Shown piece after piece: positions 55,725 to 63,213 of a stretch of 64,000 nucleotides of DNA. Below the pieces are notes generated by a model. It was given only the letters and a program-made list of their open reading frames with translations. It ran no database searches and had not been told where the DNA came from. The stretch lies in NCBI GenBank assembly GCA_963844805.1, contig CAWJPU010000011.1:62001-126000 (forward strand), written 5' to 3'. The position numbers and the translations under genes were made by a program. Numbering within the stretch: the stretch's first letter is position 1; every line of letters begins with the position of its first letter. This DNA is from JACCZR01 sp963844805. GTDB lineage: Bacteria; Actinomycetota; Thermoleophilia; Solirubrobacterales; Thermoleophilaceae.

Positions 55725-56744
55725 TCAGAAAAGGGCGCCCGAGCGGCTGGCTCCGGCTTTGACCCAGGTCACCGTCGATCCGTTGAGCTCCAAGGAGCGC
55801 GGATCGATCCCAGCGCCCGAGTCCAGCTGTCGCATCCCCAGGCTGTCGAGCGCGAACACCCTGGTCGGGTTGCCCGCGCTGATCCAGGCCAGCGATGAGG
55901 TGGGCTTGAGCACCAGGTCACTCGCGGCGCCTCCGTAGGGGCTGCCCGGTCCCGGGAGGCCCGCCGGAGAGGAGCGCACGGTGCGACCGTTCCGAAGGTC
56001 CACAGCGCCCACGCTGAACCCACAGCCCATGGGGCACTCGTCCTGGGCGAAGGCAGCGTAGGGCCCGGCCAGGCGGAACAGCCTCAGGTCGGAGTCCGGT
56101 TGGCCCTCCTCGTCCTCGCCCAGGGTGAAAGGCCTGCCGCGCGAGAACAGGCAGCCGTAGGCGTAGCGGCGACGGACCTCGATTCCCTCGTCGACTGGGC
56201 CTGCCCTTCGCTTGATGATCCGGGCCTGTGGAGTCCACAGCAGGGTGGTCCCTCGGGCGGCGCAGCCTGCGGAACGCCCGCGTCGCACACGCCGCAGCGT
56301 CAGCCGGCCGCCTTGTCGGCAGGTCGGCGAGCGGTAGGCGAAGCTCACCCTGGCCCTGTTCGGGCTGGAGAAGCGCCCCGAGACCCGCAGCGCCGCCGCT
56401 CCGCGCCGCTTGGTCAGCCTGAAGCGTCCTCCCCGGCGGATCCTTGCCCGCGGGCTGCGCCCGCCAACTGCGAAGGGCCGGGAGAGCTCGGGATGGCCGC
56501 AGCCCGCGAGAACGAGCTCGAACCTGGATCTGCCGCCGTCGAAGCTGCGGCGGCCGGGGGAAACCCGCAGTTCGCCCCAAGCGGTGCGGTCGCCCTTGAC
56601 CCCGGCGTAGCTGGCCCTGGCCACGGGCGCGGCGGCCGCGGCGCGGCCAGGGCCGGACATCAGCCCCAGCGCTGCCACGGCGCAGCTGAAGGCGAACACG
56701 AGGACGAAACGATGCCAGCGGCGCGCGCCCGCGAACTCGTTCAC
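55725..56744 (-). CDS. Exported hypothetical protein (339 residues)
   Basis: GTG 56744; signal peptide RFVLVFAFSCAVAALGLMSG ending in an Ala run. An Arg-rich beta-strand domain (residues about 45-165) is followed by a beta-propeller-like region (GPYAAFAQDECPMGCGF, VGAVDLRNGRTVR, ELNGSTVTWVKAG) with paired cysteines. Typical of secreted Thermoleophilia proteins without assigned function. Intact frame. Confidence 0.72.
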   Translation of the reverse strand: MNEFAGARRWHRFVLVFAFSCAVAALGLMSGPGRAAAAAPVARASYAGVKGDRTAWGELRVSPGRRSFDGGRSRFELVLAGCGHPELSRPFAVGGRSPRARIRRGGRFRLTKRRGAAALRVSGRFSSPNRARVSFAYRSPTCRQGGRLTLRRVRRGRSAGCAARGTTLLWTPQARIIKRRAGPVDEGIEVRRRYAYGCLFSRGRPFTLGEDEEGQPDSDLRLFRLAGPYAAFAQDECPMGCGFSVGAVDLRNGRTVRSSPAGLPGPGSPYGGAASDLVLKPTSSLAWISAGNPTRVFALDSLGMRQLDSGAGIDPRSLELNGSTVTWVKAGASRSGALF

Positions 56745-56779
56745 GATCCGAGCGTAAGGGAACTATCCGCCGCGGGCCA

Positions 56780-57082
56780 GCCCCCGTCGCTGGACCGACG
56801 AGCGCTGAGGTTCCGGCCAGCACGCGCTCGCGCTCCGGCTCGACCTCAAACCTGATGCCCGCAACCATCTCGCGCTCCCCTGGCACGCCGGATGCCACCG
56901 CGCACCAGCTCCGCTAGCTCGTTGTAGAAGTCCAGCGCACCATCAATGTCGGGCGCGCCAGTCCATCCCCCGATGACCGCCTCCGCCTCACCCAAGGCCC
57001 GGTCTTGGTCGGCGTGGTCGCGGTCGATGCCAGGAACTCGCTGAAGATGTCTGTCCGCGGCTTCAGGCACGCTGGCCGACAT
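56780..57082 (-). pseudogene. Possible C-terminal remnant of a large serine recombinase
   Basis: The minus frame from 57082 reads ALGEAEAVIGGWTGAPDIDG then ALDFYNELAELVRGGIRRA, which recalls the distal coiled region of large serine recombinases; after a one-base shift it continues EMVAGIRFEVEPERERVLAG. There is no catalytic domain. Assignment rests on remembered family pattern only. Confidence 0.42.
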
Positions 57083-57344
57083 GTCATCCGCTCAATCGGC
57101 CGCATCGACCACCGGGGGAGGGCCGGAGCTGGTCACGAAGTACGTGGTGTGGCACTCCATAGCCAGTCAGAGCACCGAGATCGTGATCTACGTGCAGTCG
57201 AACATCGGCTACTCGCAGCAGAACCTCAGCTACGACCAGGCCGCGTTCCTCATCGACATCCTCCGTAGCGAGAAACCCCTCTGGTACAACCCGTCCCAGC
57301 GGTCCCTCCAGACCGGCTACGAGCCGCCGGGCGAAGCCGAGTAG
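57081..57344 (+). CDS. Hypothetical protein, 87 residues
   Basis: ATG 57081, intact, with non-Arg-rich composition unlike a shadow frame: LVTKYVVWHSIASQSTEIV, YVQSNIGYSQQNLSYDQAA and LRSEKPLWYNPSQRS. Probably a small alpha/beta protein. Family unknown. It overlaps the divergent remnant by two bases. Confidence 0.55.
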   Translation: MSSAQSAASTTGGGPELVTKYVVWHSIASQSTEIVIYVQSNIGYSQQNLSYDQAAFLIDILRSEKPLWYNPSQRSLQTGYEPPGEAE

Positions 57345-57479
57345 GCTCGTCCTAAGGGCGAGCGATGCTGGCACGCCGCGCGACGTAATGTGGTTCCAAT
57401 TTCGCGGGGGCGAGCTTCGGCCGCGCGGGCATACTTCGTCGCGCTCACGGCTCCCTCCGGCTGGGATACTGCGGGGGCG

Positions 57480-57881
57480 ATGTCGCAGGAGAACGTGGAG
57501 ACCGTGCGGGGGATCTACGCGCACTGGGCACGGGGCGACATGCAGGCGGGCGTCGACATTTTCGATCCCGAAATCGACTTCCAGTCGTTCCTGCCCGATG
57601 CGGACGATTGGGTCGTCGCCCGTGGACCTGCGGAAGTTGAAGTCTTCATGCGCGAGTTCCTCGCGCAGTGGGCGAACTACAGACTGATTGGCGAAGAGTT
57701 CCGCGATGGGGGTACCAAGGTCTTCGTCGGCGGACGCCAGGCGGCGCGCGGAAGGCAGAGCGGAGCCGAAGTCGAGCTGCCCATGCATTCTGTCTGGACG
57801 TTTCGCGCCGAGAAAGTGGTTGCGCTTCGATTCACTCCGCTGCGCGAAGAGGCCCTCGAAGCCGCCGGCATGTCGGAGTAG
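57480..57881 (+). CDS. SnoaL-like protein (MSQENV family)
   Basis: 133 residues. N-terminus MSQENVETVRGIYAHWARGD and C-terminus EEALEAAGMSE are the hallmarks of a family expanded in Solirubrobacterales. NTF2-like barrel; HSVWTFRAEKVVALRFTP forms the last strands. Function unassigned. Paralogue of the gene at 58493; the first 21 bp are identical. Confidence 0.86.
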   Translation: MSQENVETVRGIYAHWARGDMQAGVDIFDPEIDFQSFLPDADDWVVARGPAEVEVFMREFLAQWANYRLIGEEFRDGGTKVFVGGRQAARGRQSGAEVELPMHSVWTFRAEKVVALRFTPLREEALEAAGMSE

Positions 57882-58003
57882 CGCCCCGCCTCATTCGGAC
57901 CCGCCCCCTGTCGGAGGGAACGGCGCACGCCATCAGCCACCGCAGCGGTCCCGTGGCGAGAACCGGTGAGCAGGGATGCCCCCCAGTGGCTAGGGTCGCG
58001 CCG

Positions 58004-58468
58004 ATGCCTACGGTCCACGTTGTCGCCAACACTTCTGTGGCCCCGGAGCGGGTGATCGAGGCGGCGCACGACTTCTCCGAACGGCGGGCCGAGATGTGGC
58101 CCGACGTGCACGTCGAGCACCTTGAGGTCCACGAGGCTGGAGAGACCTTTGCCGAGGTCACCGAGGGCAACCCTTGGCCCATCGGATACGTCTGGGAGCG
58201 CCTTCGCTACGACTGGTCCGAGCCCGGACTGATCAAGGGAATGGTCATCGACTCCAACCTCTTCAAGCCCGGGAGCTCGTGGGAGATCAGAGCGACCCCC
58301 GCCGACGGCGGCAGCCGGGTGGACCTGATAGGCGTTCGCCACCTCAAGGGCTTCAAGGGGATGCTGCTCGCCCCGGTGTTTCCGCTCGGCCTGGCCAAGC
58401 GGACAGTGGCCGAGCACTTGCGTCATTTCCTGTCGAAGCTCGAAGAGCCCCAATCCGAAACACCGTAA
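58004..58468 (+). CDS. SRPBCC (START/polyketide cyclase-like) protein
   Basis: 154 residues from ATG 58004. VHVVANTSVAPERVIEAAHD begins the helix-grip fold, WEIRATPADGGSRVDLIG and the C-terminal helix LGLAKRTVAEHLRHFLSKL complete it. Hydrophobic ligand binding is likely. It sits between two SnoaL genes in the same direction. Confidence 0.83.
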   Translation: MPTVHVVANTSVAPERVIEAAHDFSERRAEMWPDVHVEHLEVHEAGETFAEVTEGNPWPIGYVWERLRYDWSEPGLIKGMVIDSNLFKPGSSWEIRATPADGGSRVDLIGVRHLKGFKGMLLAPVFPLGLAKRTVAEHLRHFLSKLEEPQSETP

Positions 58469-58492
58469 GCCGTGGGCCTGTCGAAGTAGTCG

Positions 58493-58894
58493 ATGTCGCA
58501 GGAGAACGTGGACCTGGTGCTGGAGTCGATTCGCCGGTTCAGACTCGGCGGGCTGGACGAGTGGGCGGAGCTGTGGCACCAGGACACCCGGCTGACCGTC
58601 CCCGAGGGATGGCCGGAGCCAGGTCCTTTCATCGGTCTCGAATCGGTCAAGCGGGAGTTCGAGGGCGTCATCGACAACTTCTCGGGCCTTCGTTTCGAGG
58701 ACGTGGTGGTCGTGGGCTACTCGGGGGACTGGGTCGTTGCCTCCTATCGCGTCCCTCTTCGCGGTGCGGCGAGCGGGGCCGAAGACGTCTTCCACTTCGC
58801 TGCTGCTTATCGAGTCGAAGATGGCCTCCTGATCGAGTGCGCGATCTGTTGGCGCGTCGAGGAAGCCCTCGAAGCCGCGGGGCTGTCGGAATAG
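58493..58894 (+). CDS. SnoaL-like protein (MSQENV family)
   Basis: 133 residues: MSQENVDLVLESIRRFRLG at the start, EEALEAAGLSE at the end. RFEDVVVVGYSGDWVVASYR and the following strands give the NTF2 barrel. Lies 24 bp after the SRPBCC gene and may be co-transcribed. Function unknown. Confidence 0.86.
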   Translation: MSQENVDLVLESIRRFRLGGLDEWAELWHQDTRLTVPEGWPEPGPFIGLESVKREFEGVIDNFSGLRFEDVVVVGYSGDWVVASYRVPLRGAASGAEDVFHFAAAYRVEDGLLIECAICWRVEEALEAAGLSE

Positions 58895-58931
58895 ACAGTC
58901 TCCCCGGAGAGGCTTCGCTCGTTACGGCGCT

Positions 58932-59123
58932 TCAGGCCAGTGCGGTGCCCTGTTCGCTCTCGGAGTCGCGCGTCGGCTCGGCCTCTGGCTGGCTCCCGAT
59001 AATCCGCACGACCTGCCTCCTGCCGCCGCAGGCGCACCCTGGCATGGTGCCCATGCGATAGGTGGGCACGCCGGTGTGTGTCACCGCCCCGCACTGCTGA
59101 CAGATCAGCTCTGCAAGCTTCAT
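58932..59123 (-). CDS. Small zinc-ribbon-like protein
   Basis: 63 residues from ATG 59123. LAELICQQCGAVTHTG and TMPGCACGGRRQVVRI provide two Cys pairs (CxxC and CxC), a possible zinc ribbon, followed by an acidic tail. Family unknown. The start is preceded by AGAGG at short spacing. Confidence 0.55.
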   Translation of the reverse strand: MKLAELICQQCGAVTHTGVPTYRMGTMPGCACGGRRQVVRIIGSQPEAEPTRDSESEQGTALA

Positions 59124-59209
59124 AACCTCTGTCGACTACACGTACCCCATGCGGGGCCCCGTGAACCTCATCATGGGCAGCAGGGACGGCGTACGAGGTT
59201 TCCGGCCTG

Positions 59210-59437
59210 ATGACGCGGCCGATAAACCGGCGGGCCGCGCTCGATGCCTGCGTGGCTGACGGCGGGACCGGCCTGGTGCATTGGGTCGAGGGGGTGGCTT
59301 TGACCTCGGCGCGACGAGATCGATTACTTGCGGGCGTTGTGCCCGTGAGTCGGCCCCGCCCGCTGTTGTGTGTACTCGTACATGCGCTGAGATCGCTGCC
59401 CCGTAAACACACAGCAGTGCCTGAACCTGTGCCCTAG
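59210..59437 (+). CDS. Uncertain small ORF ending at a terminator
   Basis: 75 codons starting MTRPINRRAALDACVADGG; no strong ribosome-binding site and no recognised family. Its TAG (59435-59437) lies 2 bp before a hairpin with a T-rich tail, which is the only real support. The rest of 59124-59537 shows no gene. Confidence 0.25.
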   Translation: MTRPINRRAALDACVADGGTGLVHWVEGVALTSARRDRLLAGVVPVSRPRPLLCVLVHALRSLPRKHTAVPEPVP

Positions 59438-59439
59438 CC

Positions 59440-59460
59440 ACAACCAGCGGTTGTTCTTTT
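59440..59460 (+). terminator. Rho-independent terminator-like hairpin
   Basis: ACAACC-AGC-GGTTGT gives a 6-bp perfect stem with a 3-base loop followed by TCTTTT. Orientation is plus strand. It isolates the protease operon from upstream transcription. Confidence 0.5.
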
Positions 59461-59537
59461 GCAAGCCTTGCGCGACATGTGAGCAGCGGCGAGAGTCGCG
59501 GGTGGCGCCCTGAACACAAGACCACAGGAGGAGAGCT

Positions 59538-60317
59538 TTGCGCTATCGCCCGATCGATCGCGACCCCGACGATGGCCGTCTCGGCCGCTTCATCCCGGAC
59601 GACTGGGAGCACGTCGAGAGTTATCCCCTCAGTGCCATTCCACGTGACGAGCAGCCCGTTCGGCGGCCAGTGGTGATCGGCGTCAACTGGTACAGCGATT
59701 TCGACGATCCCGAAGTGGACGAGGAGAGCGGGGAGCACTTCATCGCCCGCGGCGGCGCCGACTCCCTTACCCAGGTCCGAGGCGGCCACTGCGTTTGTCT
59801 CGAGCCCGGTGGAGAGCCCGACATCGAGGAGTGGTGGGACTTCTACGACCAGGGAGCCGAGGGCGCCTGCGTCGGCTTCGGCTGGTCGCGCTGCATGACG
59901 ATCCTCAACAACGGCAACATCTACGCCCCGCGTTGGCTGTGGGACCGCTCCAAGGAGCTGGATCAGTGGGAGGAGACAAACCCGGGTGACAACAACGGCA
60001 CCTCGGTGCGGACAGCCGGCGGGGTGCTGCGCAAGTCCGGTCACGTCTCATGGCAGGACGACTACTCGGACGACGACCACGTCGAGCGCGCCACTTACAC
60101 CCCTGAACGCGACGAGGGCATCCAGCGCTTCCGCTGGGCCCGGTCGGTCGATGACGTGCACCACGTGCTCGGCAACGAGCGCGCCGACGAGCTGGGGGCA
60201 GTACCGATTCTCAACTCCTGGGGCCGCAACTACCCGCACCGCACGTGGATGCCCGACGACGTGCTCGATCGGCTGATGGCCGAGGAGGGCGAGGTGGCGG
60301 TTCCCACTGACCGCTAG
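59538..60317 (+). CDS. Papain-like (C1-type) cysteine protease domain protein
   Basis: 259 residues from TTG 59538 with AGGAGGAG at 59526-59533. FYDQGAEGACVGFGWSRCM places Gln105 and Cys111 as in papain proteases; GTSVRTAGGVLRKSGHVSW matches the following helix region; PILNSWGRNYPHRTW holds the NSWG Asn226. The His is probably 208 or 209 (SVDDVHHVLGN), at papain-like distance from Asn. No signal peptide, so cytoplasmic. First of three tightly spaced genes. Confidence 0.78.
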   Translation: MRYRPIDRDPDDGRLGRFIPDDWEHVESYPLSAIPRDEQPVRRPVVIGVNWYSDFDDPEVDEESGEHFIARGGADSLTQVRGGHCVCLEPGGEPDIEEWWDFYDQGAEGACVGFGWSRCMTILNNGNIYAPRWLWDRSKELDQWEETNPGDNNGTSVRTAGGVLRKSGHVSWQDDYSDDDHVERATYTPERDEGIQRFRWARSVDDVHHVLGNERADELGAVPILNSWGRNYPHRTWMPDDVLDRLMAEEGEVAVPTDR

Positions 60318-60339
60318 GGACGCGAAATAGGAGGCAGAC

Positions 60340-60735
60340 GTGGACCGGTTCGCCGCTGGTTGCTTCACGGTCATCGCCCTCGGCTTCGGTGTTCTGATCG
60401 CCGTCGACGACGAGAACGCCCAGCTGTATGTCGGGGCACTCGGACTTCTGGCTGTTCTCGCCGCGGTGCTCGCGCTCGGCGTGATGCTGGCGCGCAGCGC
60501 CCCGGGCCCCGAGGACCGCGACAGGCGTGAGACCTACGCCCGGGTGATGATCGCTCTTGTCACGGCCACTGCCGGCACAGCGGCCGGGGTGGGTGGGAGC
60601 GCGGTTGCCAACAACGCGGAGTCGGACACGACGAAGGCCACGGCCGATGCGGCCCAGCAGGCTGCCGGCTCAGCAGAAAGCAGCGCCAACCAAGCCACCG
60701 AGGCGGCGAAGCAGGCGAACGAGTCCGGCCGTTAG
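60340..60735 (+). CDS. Small membrane protein with Ala/Gln-rich coiled-coil tail
   Basis: 131 residues, GTG 60340 with TAGGAGG upstream, 22 bp after the protease gene. Two hydrophobic segments near the N-terminus (CFTVIALGFGVLIAV, GALGLLAVLAAVLALGVML), a third glycine-rich one (VTATAGTAAGVGGSAVA), then a helical tail DAAQQAAGSAESSANQATEA. It could anchor or scaffold its neighbours. Unknown family. Confidence 0.68.
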   Translation: MDRFAAGCFTVIALGFGVLIAVDDENAQLYVGALGLLAVLAAVLALGVMLARSAPGPEDRDRRETYARVMIALVTATAGTAAGVGGSAVANNAESDTTKATADAAQQAAGSAESSANQATEAAKQANESGR

Positions 60736-60742
60736 AGGCCGA

Positions 60743-61915
60743 ATGACCGCGGAGCTCGAACTGCTGAAGCGCCACCGGCCGGCGCTGCGCTACGACGCAC
60801 AGGAGCCCTACCGCGCGATGTCGGCGGCGTCGATGACCGACCACGTCGGCAATCTCCTGGTCCTGCGCGATGGCACCGTGCTCGCACGCGCGGGCGGAGA
60901 AGGCGAGGCCCGGCTGAGCCTCGACCTGCTGGTGCGCTACCCGCACGGCCTGCAGGCGCAGAAAGGCGACCGCTTGGACGCCGCTGCCGACGAGCTCGCC
61001 GCCGCGGCCAACTACCAGGCAGATCCCTCCTATTCGAATCGCCTGTACGGCCGCGTGGCGCCGGCCGACGGCGGTCTGCGGTGGCTGCAGTACTGGCTGT
61101 GGTTCTACTACAACCCCAAGAACCTCCTGGGCTTCGGTAAGCACGAAGGCGACTGGGAGATGGTCCAGATCGGCCTCGATCAGGGCGACCGCCCGCAGAA
61201 GGTCACCCTGTCGCAGCACGAGCGCGGCGAGGCTCGGAGCTGGGCGCAGGTCGAACGACTGCAGTCCGGCGAGGGTGAGCACCCTGTGGTGTACGTCGCT
61301 CCGTTCTCCCACGCCAACTACTTCGAGGCCGGCGCTCACCCCTACCCGGGCGGCATCGACAACCCGGACGGCTCGGTCGAACCGGTGCTGCCCTCGGTCG
61401 AGCCCTTGGGGAAGTGGGGCTCGTGGAAAGGCCGCTGGGGCAACTCGACCGGGGTGCTGCAGCCTGTGAGCCGCGGCAAGCTAGGCGGTGTCAGCCCGGC
61501 CAGCCCCGCCCATCAGGGCACGCGCTGGACACATCCCGCGCAGTACCACCGCGAGGCCGAGCAGGCCAGCTTCCTGCGCAAGCTGGGCCGATTCGTGCGG
61601 CAGGCGGGCAAGCCGACCTACCCGCGTGTCCGCGAGCTGTCCGCCGCGTTGGACGGGCAGCGCCTGCGGGTCGAGTACGCGCTCGACCCCGCCGCCCTTC
61701 GCGGTGCCAGTCAGCTCTACGTGACCGTCCACGAGAAGTCGCGCCCGGACGTGATTCTCCTCAGCACCGCGCCGAGCATCTCGGAGCGGTCTGGTGTCGT
61801 GGACCTGCTGTTGCCCAGCGAGGTCGACCAGTGCGTGGTTCGCGCGTCGGCCTTCAACGCCGTGCGTCAGCGCAGCGACCCACACTCGGTCACGGCCCAG
61901 CAGGCCCGCGCGTAA
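60743..61915 (+). CDS. Vps62-like protein
   Basis: 390 residues, ATG 60743, 7 bp after the membrane protein gene. LKRHRPALRYDAQEPYRAMS starts the domain; WLQYWLWFYYNPKN and KHEGDWEMVQIGLD are the Vps62 hallmark, with APFSHANYFEAGAHPY following. The C-terminal 90 residues are a separate beta-rich domain. Vps62 is linked to vacuolar sorting in yeast; bacterial function unknown. Operon with the protease. Confidence 0.8.
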   Translation: MTAELELLKRHRPALRYDAQEPYRAMSAASMTDHVGNLLVLRDGTVLARAGGEGEARLSLDLLVRYPHGLQAQKGDRLDAAADELAAAANYQADPSYSNRLYGRVAPADGGLRWLQYWLWFYYNPKNLLGFGKHEGDWEMVQIGLDQGDRPQKVTLSQHERGEARSWAQVERLQSGEGEHPVVYVAPFSHANYFEAGAHPYPGGIDNPDGSVEPVLPSVEPLGKWGSWKGRWGNSTGVLQPVSRGKLGGVSPASPAHQGTRWTHPAQYHREAEQASFLRKLGRFVRQAGKPTYPRVRELSAALDGQRLRVEYALDPAALRGASQLYVTVHEKSRPDVILLSTAPSISERSGVVDLLLPSEVDQCVVRASAFNAVRQRSDPHSVTAQQARA

Positions 61916-62013
61916 GAGCCGCTGCTCCCGAACCGCAAGGCCGCCTTGGGAGCGCCCCCACCGTCTTCCCGCCCGCAGCAGCGCACATCCAGCGGCTGCT
62001 GGGTGGTCATTGA

Positions 62014-62406
62014 TCAGGACTCGAGGTGCGCGAGGGCCTCCTCTCGGGTCTGGTACTCCCGCATGCCCGCCGCGCCGCCTTCACGCACGGCCCAGACCTG
62101 ACAGAAGTGGTTGTTGACTTCGACCCCGCTCCCCCTGCCTCGCCCGTGACCGCGGACTACGACAAGCACTTCATCGCCCGCCTCAGTCACCTCATCAACT
62201 TCGATTCGCACGTTCTCGAACGTCGCGAGCCAGTCTTCGACGTAGCGCCGCACCTCGTCGTGTCCTCTGTAGGTACCGCCGATGGGGCTGCTGTCGAGGG
62301 TCCTCCACTCGAAGTCCGGATGGACGCGCGCCAAGATGGCCGTGACATCCCCACGATTGAGGGCGTCGATGATTTCTCGCACGAGCTCGGTGCCCTGCTG
62401 GCGCAT
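62014..62406 (-). CDS. SnoaL-like protein
   Basis: 130 residues from ATG 62406: TELVREIIDALNRGDVTAIL, IGGTYRGHDEVRRYVEDWL and VLVVVRGHGRGRGSGVEV are typical of the NTF2-like family. The ending EEALAHLES parallels the other paralogues. Convergent with the Vps62 gene, divergent from folE. Confidence 0.84.
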   Translation of the reverse strand: MRQQGTELVREIIDALNRGDVTAILARVHPDFEWRTLDSSPIGGTYRGHDEVRRYVEDWLATFENVRIEVDEVTEAGDEVLVVVRGHGRGRGSGVEVNNHFCQVWAVREGGAAGMREYQTREEALAHLES

Positions 62407-62580
62407 CGATGTCCAGTATCCCGTGCCTGGGGGATCCCGGCTGCCCGTCGGCGACCTCCTCAGGCAGCGGAGGCGATCTGGCGAAGGCGCGGCCGCGAGC
62501 GAACTGTGCCCACGGCGGGTAATGCTCGCCCGCCCAAGCGCGGGACGTAAGACCAGCGGCTCCCGTGACGCCAAGGGAAC

Positions 62581-63213
62581 ATGAACTCGACAAACGGCAC
62601 CGGTCCCGCGACGCTCGCCGAAGCCCCGCCGGTTGACAACAGAAGCCCGCGGATCGACTTGGCGGCTGCCCGCGACGCGGCGGCGGCCCTGCTGACCGCC
62701 GTCGGCGCCGACCTCACCGACGACGGCCTGCGCGACACGCCACGGCGGATGGTCGACGCCTACTCCGAGCTGCTGACGCCCCAGCCGTTTCGGCCCACGA
62801 CCTTTCCGAACGACGACGGGTACGACGAGCTGGTCGTCGTGAAGGCGATCCCGTTCCACTCGCTGTGCATGCACCACGTCCTGCCGTTCCAGGGCGTGGC
62901 TCACGTCGGCTACCTGCCCGGTGAACGGATCATCGGCCTCAGCAAGCTGGGCCGGGTGGTGGAGCACTTCGCCCGCGACCTGCAGATCCAGGAACGGCTC
63001 ACCACGCAGATCGCCGGCTGGCTCCGACGCGAGCTGGCGCCGAAGGGAGTGGGAGTGGTCCTGGAAGCCGAGCACCTGTGCATGTCGCTTCGCGGAGTCC
63101 AGACGCCCGGCGCAAAGACCGTGACCTCCTCACTGCACGGGCTGGTCCGCGACGACGCCCGCACGCGCCAGGAGTTCCTGGCCCTCACCACAGGGAGCCC
63201 CCATGACCACTGA
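62581..63213 (+). CDS. folE: GTP cyclohydrolase I
   Basis: First enzyme of tetrahydrofolate and pterin synthesis. 210 residues. FHSLCMHHVLPFQGVAHVGY and EAEHLCMSLRGVQ provide zinc ligands Cys96, His99 and Cys167; GERIIGLSKLGRVVEHFARD binds GTP. Intact. The end overlaps the oxidoreductase start by 11 bp, so they are co-translated. Confidence 0.95.
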   Translation: MNSTNGTGPATLAEAPPVDNRSPRIDLAAARDAAAALLTAVGADLTDDGLRDTPRRMVDAYSELLTPQPFRPTTFPNDDGYDELVVVKAIPFHSLCMHHVLPFQGVAHVGYLPGERIIGLSKLGRVVEHFARDLQIQERLTTQIAGWLRRELAPKGVGVVLEAEHLCMSLRGVQTPGAKTVTSSLHGLVRDDARTRQEFLALTTGSPHDH

